Origin: Diplonema papillatum
Taxonomy: Eukaryota > Euglenozoa > Diplonemea > Diplonemida > Diplonemidae
Direction: 5' to 3'
DNA length: 64,000 nt
NCBI GenBank assembly: GCA_030068145.1
Contig: JAPJBO010000012.1
Location: forward strand, 248,001 to 312,000
Position 1 is the stretch's first letter. Each line of letters opens with the position of its first letter. Shown here one piece after another: positions 9,324 to 19,118 of the stretch. Under the pieces are notes generated by a model. That model saw only the letters and a list, made by a program, of their open reading frames with translations, was not told where the DNA came from and ran no database searches. The translations under genes were made by a program, and so were the position numbers.

Positions 9324-12300
9324 ACTAGATGAGGCTCAAAACGTGGTTCACGCGGTCTGCAAAAAACTTTTGCAGCGCAGGCACAGACTTACCTCGTGCG
9401 CCACTGACAGCAATCCACGACAAAGCCCATTCAAACATGCGCTTGTCCCCGACAACACGCGTGAGCGCGTAGGCTGCAGCCGTCAGTCCACCGAACCGAA
9501 TGCCGCTCACTTTCTCCCAGAACAAGGAACCTTGCAGAACAACGGACTTTTTACGCAGCCACTGCGTGAAAGCCGCGTTGTCGTGGACGTAGCCGGACAG
9601 CTGCTTTAGCTTTGAAGCGAAGTCGCTGTCGCTGCCCCTGTCTACCTCCGTACCGCACCCCAGCCCTGTAGAGCGGGTACGACATGTTTTTGCCGGTCTT
9701 GGCATCGGTCCAAGTGGCAGTACTGCGGTACCCGCTTTTGCTCCAGCTCAGAGGAGTGGCAGCTGTTTCCAGTCCAAGAACTGCCGTTCCGACAAGGCGG
9801 GAGAAGAGCGCGTCTCGCAGGTACAGCTCTCGCAGGCAGAGAGCTCGTGCGGTGTGCCGCGTCAGGCTTTGTATTCTTATCGGGATACCTTCGTCTGCGC
9901 ATTCCTGCGCCAAATAATCTGCTGCGCGTACAGCTTGTCGTGTGCTGAGGGGACATGCACTGAGGAGACTCCGACCGAGAACGTCTGCAGGAAAGGGGAC
10001 AACGGGAATCGTAGATGCTGAAGCTGCACGAGAGTGCACAGGGTCCTGCAATACGACGCGGCTGAAGCAGGAGAAGGGAATACCGGATCCCAACAATACC
10101 CACTCGTCACCGTTGTAACCGAATACAGTCCCAGAAGAAAGCTCCATCCCCAACAATTCGAGCTTGGAGAACAGATCTGCCAAATCCATGCACCCCACAC
10201 TCATCTGGATACCGTTGCACGTGACCGCGACGTGCGTAACCGGTTCGGCAGGGCTGCGACATTGGCTGGGTCCATGGTGCTGGAATCATCCTCTTTTTTC
10301 CAAAAGTGGTTGTGGTAACACTCTCTAAAAAATACTGGCCACAGGTAAACCGCTAAAACAGGTGCACTACAGCATCTGCCTGCTGACGACCTCACAGAAA
10401 ATCGTTCTAGATCACAAGAAATCAGTAAGAATTACAAAGAAATCGTTCTAAATCACAAAAAATCAACAGAAATCACACGGAATCACAACAGATCACATGA
10501 CAGCCCATGATAATTTGTGATCCTCCCCGTCGACCCGATGACCATGGCCACCCCATATTATGGCGTTGTCCCAGCGGCGAGTTTCCCTGGCCTGGACTGC
10601 CAGAAACCTACTTTTCTCTCAACAAATGGCTTTTTCTTTGTATAAGCACCTGCTTTGTAGGAAATGCTTGAGGAGACTGCCAGTTGCGATAGATAAAGGA
10701 GGTAAATGTGCTGTAGCCCACACGAAACACAGGTAAATCTGGCGGGCGTAAGCGTGTAGTACGCTGCCAACTACTAATTCTTAGAACCAACAATGCATCG
10801 GCGGAGTCCTTTCTTTCAGACAGGTTCTTGTATTAAGAAGCAGGCGCTTTGAGTTTGCGATTGACACGAGAGGCGTGGTGGGATCCTTTGGTAAGTTAGG
10901 TCAGAGTCTAGGCACAAGGAGGTGGGTTGCGCTCTTTCTTTTTCTCTGGTCACTGTGACTCTCAGATGCGCATCCGTGTAACAGCAATTGTAGCTGTTGC
11001 GTAGCCTTTACTTTTGTGTTACCGTCGATCCTGGGGGACGATCAGTTTGGCGTCTTGCGACCTTTGTTTGCTCGGTAAGGAATTCTGGTGACGCGCTTCA
11101 CTTTTGTTTACTTCTTTTTCGGGCTTCTTGTTGTGGTCGTCTGCGATCCTGCGGTATTTCACGCCAGGTGAAGCGAACCACTGACGATCTGGGTTCAGTG
11201 GCGAGCGCAAGCGTTCACGCAAAAACAGACCCACCTGTAGTTGTATTGTGTCTCCCCCTCTAGCCGCCTTCGAAGTAAGCACAAGCTCAAGTATTTTGTA
11301 CTGAGGTATCATTCAGAGCCTGGGGTGCCCCACGTGTACTTCGTCGACGTCCTCCTGATTCCGCGTTTCTTCAAGTTTCTACGGCGGAGCGCAAAATTTC
11401 GCCGTGGAAATGTACGCCAGCGGCGAAAATGTAAATCCAGCAAAGTGTCCATTTAACCCCATCCCTTCCGCCCTTCGCCTGCCAACAGGAGAAAAAGGGA
11501 AACCTTTTCCTGCCGAGCGCGCGCCTGCTTTTCTTGCTGTACCATCCGCTCGCACTCTCCGGCTTCTTGGATGACCTGGTGGTCGAGGCGGCCGATTATG
11601 TGGCTGAGAGACGCGGCCATGCGCCCGGCCTTGCCGGACGTAGCGTCGTGTTTCCGTTTTTCCTCGAGCTTCGTCCTGGCGACCCTGTCCTTCTCCAGCC
11701 TGAGTTCGCGCTCCCTGTCGAATTGGGCGAGCTCGGCAGACCGCGAGGCGGCTTCCCTTTCGGCTCGGAGCCGCACTTCTTGAAGGAGCCGGTCCTCTTC
11801 TTCGCGGATGCGCTGCCTTCCCAGGTCGTCCTCCAGCGCCTTCCGCTGCGCCGCCTCGGCGGTCATCTGCTGCCGGGAGTCGGCCTGCTTCCTCTTCTCC
11901 TCGATTTCGAGCCGCCGCCGCATCTCCTTCTTCTCGCACGCGACCAGGTGCTGCCTCTCCCGCTCGATCCGGCCGGCCACGATGGCTTGCACGTTGGCCT
12001 CACGCCTCGCCTGCAGCACTTCGAGACCTCGCTGCCGTTCTCTGATGTATTCCTTGATGTCCTGCCTTGAGGAAGGCACTTCAAACTCGGGAAGCGGCGA
12101 TTTCTCTGAAATGGTGTTCGCCTGCACTGTGTCGGCAGCGTGTCCTGAGCTCGACTGCAGCTGTTTCACAGGCACCTCCGTCGCGGGCAGACTGTCCGCA
12201 CCGTTGCACATGCTCAGCATGTACGGAAACGACAAGCCCTGGGTACGCAGCGGCGCCTCGAGGTCGACCACTTGCCCCCTTGCGTCCGGAGACCCGTCTC

Positions 12301-12523
12301 CCTTGGCGGCTCGCAGCACGTACGAGTCCTTCGGGTTTCCCGCGCTCCCGCGGTCCATCGCGAGCTTCTTCACGGCCTGGGACACGACGTCCCTCCCCAG
12401 CGCGCCGTCGACGACCCGCAGGATCACGGGCCCGGTGCCTTCTCCGCCTCCCGACGGCTGCGGGAAGACTTGCACGATGTAGTACGACGCGTTTTCCGTC
12501 GACGGCGGCGTTTCGGCCCCCAT
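5472..12523 (-). CDS. Two-exon coiled-coil protein, 430 residues
   Basis: Exon 1 (12523-11504, 340 codons) starts MGAETPPSTENASYYIVQVF. Residues 1-150 look globular. From about residue 165 to the end the chain is a highly charged helix of the type RERQRGLEVLQARREANVQ. The donor after AAG is GTTTCC at 11503. Exon 2 (5744-5472) follows an acceptor with branch motif GACTAAC and AACGCGCAG; it reads ELFERRYVERLERERAMAKE and ends LRKSISA-stop. Both junctions are phase 0 and the coiled-coil character continues across the join. The 5.76-kb intron contains the transposon at 5816-10555, a second R2 copy and an R3 copy. I do not recognise the family; a cytoskeletal or flagellar role is plausible from composition only. 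Further small exons in the intron cannot be excluded. Confidence 0.65.
5926..7176. repeat. Three tandem copies of the 439-bp R5 unit
   Basis: The unit GTCTTGTTGCGTTAG recurs at exactly 439-bp spacing (ending at 5940, 6379 and 6818); the third copy is cut near 7176. Each unit contains a palindrome TCATTTGCAAGCAAATGA just after its start and, on the minus strand, an ORF ending APRRKRGKSDPSGVT with the acidic/basic stretch RRKRESEDSDSFSDYEIV. The copies differ by only a few bases. A diverged single fragment lies at 4099-4235. Confidence 0.85.
7849..7901. repeat. Foldback repeat next to the transposase remnant (second copy at 8785-8857)
   Basis: Arms CCGGACAAAA (7849-7858) and TTTTGTCCGG (7892-7901) are exact inverted repeats around AGTTGGACCG. 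A similar block with AAAAAAGTTGGACCGC and TTTTGTCCGGTCCAACTTAT lies in the same orientation at about 8785-8857. The two blocks bracket the transposase remnant. Confidence 0.55.
7976..8620 (+). pseudogene. Decayed DDE_1 (pogo/CENP-B-like) transposase, N-terminal part
   Basis: Three plus-strand frames are used in turn, so at least two frameshifts are present. Frame one reads SLAKWVVERERCEALEQAV; the next KEKIVKYVRAYGLNGAIRQW; the third RGRPALLSEKQLFMLLTVAR, then TGAVTTSFVSNSARGIV and SVDWAHTF. This order (basic-helical start, RGRP linker, helix-turn-helix with ARGIV, then S.DWA..F) resembles the CENP-B/pogo DNA-binding region of DDE_1 transposases. The catalytic domain is not recognisable here. 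The TA target duplication of the surrounding element fits a pogo-type enzyme. Assignment is from pattern memory and needs a profile search. Confidence 0.45.
8766..10275 (-). pseudogene. Decayed Fanzor-like (eukaryotic TnpB homologue) RuvC nuclease
   Basis: A roughly 500-codon coding trace reads from ATG near 10275 (MDPANVAALPNRLRT) through three frames to 8766. The best part is the C-terminal third. WIAVSGARGKSVPALQKFF near 9360-9420 resembles the G..f...kG..s.P block. Then come KDAHEWTNEIPTCSSC (E before the first CxxC, as in RuvC-II/zinc ribbon), a second CGTC, and NRRDLDVMKGANNLLHAM, which resembles the RuvC-III RD.NA..N motif. A basic stretch KTSRRGQRSRRQK follows, as in nuclear-targeted Fanzors. 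The upstream half (LFSKLELLGMELSSG, TATWTDAKTGKNMSYPLY) is less diagnostic and I cannot place the RuvC-I Asp with confidence. Frameshifts near 10230 and 9650 and stops near 9325 make it a pseudogene unless introns are hidden. Confidence 0.5.
10630..10765 (-). repeat. Dispersed repeat R2
   Basis: Minus-strand R2 copy, recognisable by GTGCTGTAGCCCACACGAAA. It lies just outside the right end of the transposon, still in the intron of the coiled-coil gene. A further partial copy with R3 lies at about 11005-11240. Confidence 0.7.
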
Positions 12524-12714
12524 TGTTGCAGACTTTTTGCCCCTCCGGGAAGTTCTCTGTCTTTTTTTGCTTTTTTTTCGAGTTAAAGTTCGCTTGGGCT
12601 TCCGGGACTTTTGTCTTCCTTCCCGGTCCTCCCGGTCGTCTGACGTTTCTTGTGTTTCCGACGATTCCGTATGGGCGTAACAATTTACTTTTTAACATAG
12701 CTGAGCAATAGCAA

Positions 12715-13440
<726 letters not shown>

Positions 13441-14998
13441 GGTGTTATTCGTGGTGTTCTGTCCCATGAGACATCATGGTTCTCGGAAGGGACTAGCCTT
13501 TAGAGGCCTTGATGTACCATCGTCGTTGCTCAACGACCAGTCGCCGATGGCTGGACTGAGGGAGACTTGCACGGTGTACTTTCTCGTGAACCTTCCACCG
13601 ACTCCAGCATGTCGAAGCTCTACACCTTGAACCCTTGTCGGATGCGCTGCGGAGTTACCGGGACGGGTGCTTGGTGGTGGTGTGTTTTTCACGAACGAGG
13701 GGCCACTTCGAAGTAGAAAGAAAGAGCTTCGTCCTTCGGACTCGCTACCGGATCGAACATAAAACCAACCCTTTTTAGGAAACCATTCAACGATGAAAAA
13801 GCTAGCGCAGAAGCAAGGCGTGAGCCGCGGAATTCAGCTCGGTACTGCGACCGTGACAGCATCGGCACAGGGGAGGGGACCGTGGCCCCAGCTCCCCGTT
13901 CCCGGTGCGTTCAGGCCATAAATGTGGCTGATAGGTCCGCGTCAAGACAGAACGTCACACTGGCGGCAGGGTTTTACCCCGGCTTGGTACTGCCCAGGCA
14001 AGCTCACTGTGCAACTCGAGCCTAAGCCTCACTACGGCGTTGCACGTAATCGGCCTGAGGGCATAGTAAGGAGCTTGGTTCAACGGCAAGAGGCGCAGGG
14101 CAAGCAATGCCGCCTCCCCTTCGCTGTTTTACGGGGGGGGTCGTCCCTCTCCGCCTCCCGAAGAGTGACTCCGTTCGTGTTCAGCACAACAAGAACTTAA
14201 CGACATCAGACGTAGCCGGCAACTTTCACGTCGTACACCTGTGACGTGAAAAGTGTATTTTAGTATTTTTGAAGTCGCGCAAGCTCGATGTCTAGTCTCC
14301 AGACGGTTGTGACACGAACACGCGTGTCACAACCGGACTTGAAAGATGAGACGAGCGGCATCGGGTCACAAAGGAGAACTTCCTGCATTCCTACCTTTCC
14401 TGCGCACCCATTCTTCAAGGAGAAGAAAAGTCTTTCCTTCTCTTACAACCGCTGCAACTCAATAGAAGAAACCCCCAGAAGCCAACGGAGCCTGCGGCTG
14501 TTGGTCAATCAAAAGCACGTTTGGCGTCGAGGTAAGTCTCCTGGAATGGGGTGTCCACAGGGGTCATAATTTTCCGTATTTCTTTCACGAGCTACCTCCG
14601 AGCACGAGTCGCTCAGTTTGGAAAGCGTAGCTAGCTGGAAGGCGTAGCTAACGGCCACCATACCTCTGCTAAAGCTAAATGTGCTGTGCCATGGAGTCTT
14701 CGTCCGAGAGTTGCAATAAGCTTTTGAATGAACTCCAGCGATACGTGTTTGAAACCAACATTGCTCATTCGCTACGGTTTAGATTTCAACTCTGGTCTTT
14801 GTGGGGTGGGGAGTACCAGTTGGCTACGTGACACCGAAGGGTCGAAGGGTCAGTTTCGACGTGCTTCCGTGGTGAAAGTCGCAGGTTGTAAACGTAGGCA
14901 ATAGTTCGTAACCAGAACTAGGGGGGGGGGGCTCCTGCAGGGGTCTCCGACAAGAAGCAGGTGTGTATTCCAAAAGAAAGGTTGGGGGGGGAGGTTAC
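13441..14998. other. Stretch without a recognised gene; would hold any last exon of GET3
   Basis: GET3 exon 2 ends at 14999 without a stop, so its short C-terminal exon should be here on the minus strand. One possible piece follows AACAGCCGCAG near 14495 and reads APLASGGFFY-stop, but nothing confirms it. Plus-strand ORFs (13793-13921, 13922-14200, 14288-14569) match nothing I know. A diverged R5-like fragment (ACGTGACACCGAAGGGTC) lies near 14826. A hairpin lies at 14304-14335. Confidence 0.4.
14304..14335. repeat. 13-bp perfect inverted repeat, 6-nt spacer
   Basis: CGGTTGTGACACG (14304-14316) pairs exactly with 14323-14335. It would form a strong hairpin in DNA or RNA. No T-run follows, and no gene end is known here. 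Confidence 0.8.
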
Positions 14999-16537
14999 CT
15001 CGGCCAAGTATTTTCCGTACGTCCTCAGGGCCGGCACCCCGCGGACTTCGTTCGTCAGCAACGGCATTTTCACGACGTGAAAGAGCTCTTCGTACAGATC
15101 GGCAATCTGTTCAAGGTACTTGCCTTGAATGCGCTTCCGGGCTTCGAGTAGCGGGTGCGGTTGCTCGCCCTGTGTTGGGGGTATGTTGCTGTCGTGTTGA
15201 CGGTCAAGTCAGCTTTGTTCCGCCCTCTTCTGGCCAGGATGAAAATGAAAATGGAAAACGGTGCTCCTTCGAGTGGCGCGTGCGGCTGTTCGTCCTGCCT
15301 GGAACATGTTGTTGTCTTTACGACGGTCAATTCAGCTGTGCCTGTCCGCTTCTGGTCTCGGGGAAGGAGGTGAGTCGGTCCGCCCCTATGTCTTGAAACT
15401 GCATCGAAGTGCCTGCCGCTGTTTATCACAGTGAATCACGTTTCACCACGGTCTATCAGGTCCATCTCTACTGGGGGGGGTCAAACAGGTATAATATTGT
15501 ATTTGCTGGGGGAGGATAGAGAAAACCGAGTTTTCAAAAAAGTCCGAATTTCGACACATAGTCAAATACAATACTATACTGGTTTTGGGTTTTGGGCCAC
15601 CCGTTAAAATTGAAATTGAATTAGGACGGTTGGCTTCAGGCAGCTACTACTGGGGGGAGGCACTTGGGGGTTAACAATGGAGGAAATTTGGCAAAAACAT
15701 TGCGGGACGGAAAGAGCTATCCCTGGCATGTATCGGCACCTTTTCTACACTCGATATAGCCTAAAATCTGACCCCCAGGTGGCACTTCAGACTTTGGAAA
15801 AACCACTCCGCCAGGAATCGAGCCAGGACCCTCAGCACCACATGTGGGTGTGGGAACCGCTGGACCACGTGCTAAAAAAAAGCGGGCCATTTCTATTCAC
15901 GTTCGGGTGGTTCTCAGAAATTATTGAATCCGAATCCGAGGAAAATGCCATCGACAGCGAAATCAAGCTGTAAGATTGGACTCCCGGCTTCAGGAGTGTT
16001 CCACATTGAACTTCTCTCGAAAAAGAAGCTGCTCTCGTGTGGGGAAGCCCGTGGAAACCCCTGCAAACTCCCACTGAGGACAAATAATATTGTATTCCAA
16101 GACTATGCTCACCAAAACCCCCTTTTCAGCGTACCTACCCCCCCCCCAGTGCTGATGCTAAGGCCACTAAACATCGTTGTCAGCTGGACGGCAACGAGGG
16201 GTGGGTGGGTACCCCCCCTAAACACCCCCCTCCCCCCCCCCCCCCTCCTGCAGGGCCTGTGTGCAGCAGGGTGGTGACCGCTCTAAGGTGGTTTCCTCAG
16301 CAGCGACCAAGAAAAAAAAAATTTTTTTTGGCCCAAATCCTCCCAAAAAAGCACTCGAAAAAAAAGATTTTTGACCCACTTTTTCCACCATTTCACCTTA
16401 AAGAATTTAGCTAAGGTGGGTCCCACAGTGGGTTGCACAGTGGGTGCACCAGGAGGGGGGGGGAGGGGGGGGGGGGGGGGGGGGGCAGCGCTCTTCTTAA
16501 GGATCAGCCACTTTGGCCGGATGGCCGGATAAACCAG

Positions 16538-16570
<33 letters not shown>

Positions 16571-19081
16571 TACAGTGCAGTTGCCTTGGAGGCTGGGTGG
16601 TCAAATTCTTCAAGGTGAAATGGTCAAAATTCCCTGCCAAAAGTGGGCCCACAAAAATTTTCCAAAGTGTGGTATTTGGGGTATTTGGGGCAAAAAAAAA
16701 TTTTTTTTTTCTGAGTGGTGACCACCTTAGAGTGTGACAGGTAGCGTCTCCCCCCTCCACAGTGAAAATAGCCTGAGGGGGGGGGGGGGGGGTCAGCCGG
16801 CTGATGGATGGATGGATGGTTCTTAACAAGATGCCTGGGGGGGGGGGGGGGGGGGGGGGGGAGGGGTTTTTTTGGGGCGTTTTTACTGTGGGGGGGGATT
16901 TTGGCCCCGCGCAGGGGAATTTTTTTTTTTGGGGTACTTTTTCTCTGGGAGGTTCTGGCGGGAAAAATATCTCTTGGGCCCCCCAAGTTGGGAGATACAC
17001 AGATCCTTGGTTGCCCGTGGTAAGTTGCGGTTTTTTTCCTTCTGCTGGTCTTCCGAATGCAAAACGACTGCAGAAAGGGGAATCAAGGGGTATTTGATCC
17101 TGGCCGTCCTATTGAGTTCATTGAAGTTGACACACCCGTCTCACGGAGAAGAGCCTCTCGTCGCAGCACGAATATGAGGGGAACGAAGGGCATCAGAAAA
17201 CCTGGACCCGCCAAAGAATCTAGAAACTTGGTGGTCGCGTTTCCGGCGAACACACAAGATAACAACAAGGAGGATTGGCTCATATACCACTCTCCAGCTC
17301 AGGAACAGACTCGGTTATTTCGCTTGCCCGCCAAGCGATTCATGCGGTCGTTTACTCGAAGAGATTCGAAGTGATACACGCAATGGAAGATTTGTCTCCC
17401 GTTGGCGAAGTTCACGGTGTGCTCAGTAAAGAGTGTGGAGCCCCGGGTCAGAGCATGCACCGCTGGAAACGAGAAGCGGAACATGACAGCTATCCTGAGC
17501 TGGGGGGTACACGTGGAGCACACCCAAAGAAACATCTCTGTGTCGGAAAAGGTGAGGATGGACCCACTTGTTGTTTGGCAGGGGCCACACACTATCACGG
17601 AAGGACGGGGCCGCCCCACGTTTACCAGAACAGGCACAAGCACGATATCAACGTGCACTACAGCATTCCTGTCGTGAAGGAGGCGAGATCGCGGGGCTGG
17701 CTGGTGTTCATTGTACCTCCGAACACGTAAACCCTGGTCCTCGCAACAGCTTGTTGCAGAAAACAGTGCGAAGCTTCCTGCGCTAACCCGTGGCGAGGTG
17801 TGCAAGTGGCTCGCGGACTCATACTTGGCAATCACAGATGCAGACATAGATTCTGCCTTCAAAAGTGCTCTGTCGGCAGGCTCGTCTTTGCACCCTGACT
17901 TTCACAAAAGAAAGCCCAAACAAACGGAAGCAACGTTTACTCCTCTGGGAAACACCCCCAAAACAGCCTCAAAAGGGCCCCACTTGCCGTCCGGCTGACA
18001 ACGATGCCGAGTTTAGGGGCCTTAGCATCAGCACTCGGGGGTGGGGGGATTGCAAGAACGTGCTTGGAATGGGTATGTGCTCAACACCGCACTGGTCCCG
18101 TCTGTGCCCTGTTTCGGTCCTCTAAGCCACGGACACAGAAGGCGGACCATCATCAGCGCGGAACCTGAGTGTCTGCAGACAGGACAGCGGTGTAGTCTGG
18201 TTTGAATGGAGGGGTGGGGGGGGTTCAAGGCCCCGCGCAGCGGAATTTTTTTTTTGGGGTGTTTTTGTCCCCCCCCCCGTGTTTAAGATCGTCCCCCCCC
18301 GTGTATAAGATCGGTTTTTTTGGGGGGCGATCTTAAACACTGAAAAACGCGATCTTAAACACGGGGGGAAAATGTTTCTTGGGTTTGAAGAGCGCGTGGT
18401 GCTTGCACCACTGAGGCCAGGTTATTTAACCGCGGATTTAGTGAAGGATTGTTCAGGAAACGGTCGCGAGCGAAACCCGACCAGGTAACGACCATTTCAC
18501 TGTCTTCTTTGTTTTGTGATGCGAACATCACGAGGTGCTGTCCGAAGACACCGCCCACGTGAGCACTGTTAAGCAGCGGTTGCCAGATACTCCCGTAGCA
18601 CCTATTCACGGGTTTGCAGGGGTAAAAAGGAAGCCCGGGTTGGGGAGGGTGGTGGGTTTGGTGCGTAGTATTCTTCTTTTTTTGTTCTTTCTCGGTTCTG
18701 GTGGTGCTGCTCCTTCCTTCTCGTCCTGTGTTGGGTTACGACTTTTTTTGTTCTTTATCGGTTCTGAGCGTTTCCATATGCCTTTTCCTGCTTTGACATG
18801 CAGTCCCTTCCAAACTGTACCTCTCTTGGTGTTCGGGGGTTGGGCCGTATGGTAACGTCTCGGGAAACGAAGTTTGTGGCGTCACAAAAGCGACAGGTTG
18901 CCAAAGCAACCGGGTGCCGAGCTTAAGCAAGGCGTTTGTCAATGGAGAACCAGTCCTGTGCCGTTTTAGGGCCGGCAGGTCTCAACGGGGGGAAAATGTT
19001 TCTTGGGTTTGAAGAGCGCGTGGTGCTTGCACCACTGAGGCCAGGTTATTTAACCGCGGATTTAGGAAGGGGGGGGGGGCA

Positions 19082-19118
<37 letters not shown>

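Larger units (their letters stand above)
5816..10555. mobile_element. 4.7-kb TIR transposon with TA target duplication (pogo/mariner-like)
   Basis: About 55 bp at the two ends are imperfect inverted repeats: the left end begins TGGGGTGGTCATGGTCATCG at 5816 and the right end is its near-complement ending CCACCCCA at 10555. Both sides carry TA (5814-5815 and 10556-10557), the target duplication of the IS630/Tc1/mariner/pogo group. Subterminal DNA at both ends is rich in AAATCACAAAAAATCA-type motifs, possible transposase sites. Inside are three tandem 439-bp units, a decayed plus-strand transposase and a decayed minus-strand Fanzor-like gene. The element sits wholly in the intron of the coiled-coil gene. 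Both genes are broken, so this copy is probably not autonomous. Confidence 0.7.

Noticed and set aside
18535-18855. 106-codon ORF in R1 as a gene
   Set aside because: Present in both repeat copies but without recognisable domain; low-complexity Phe/Leu/Gly content.
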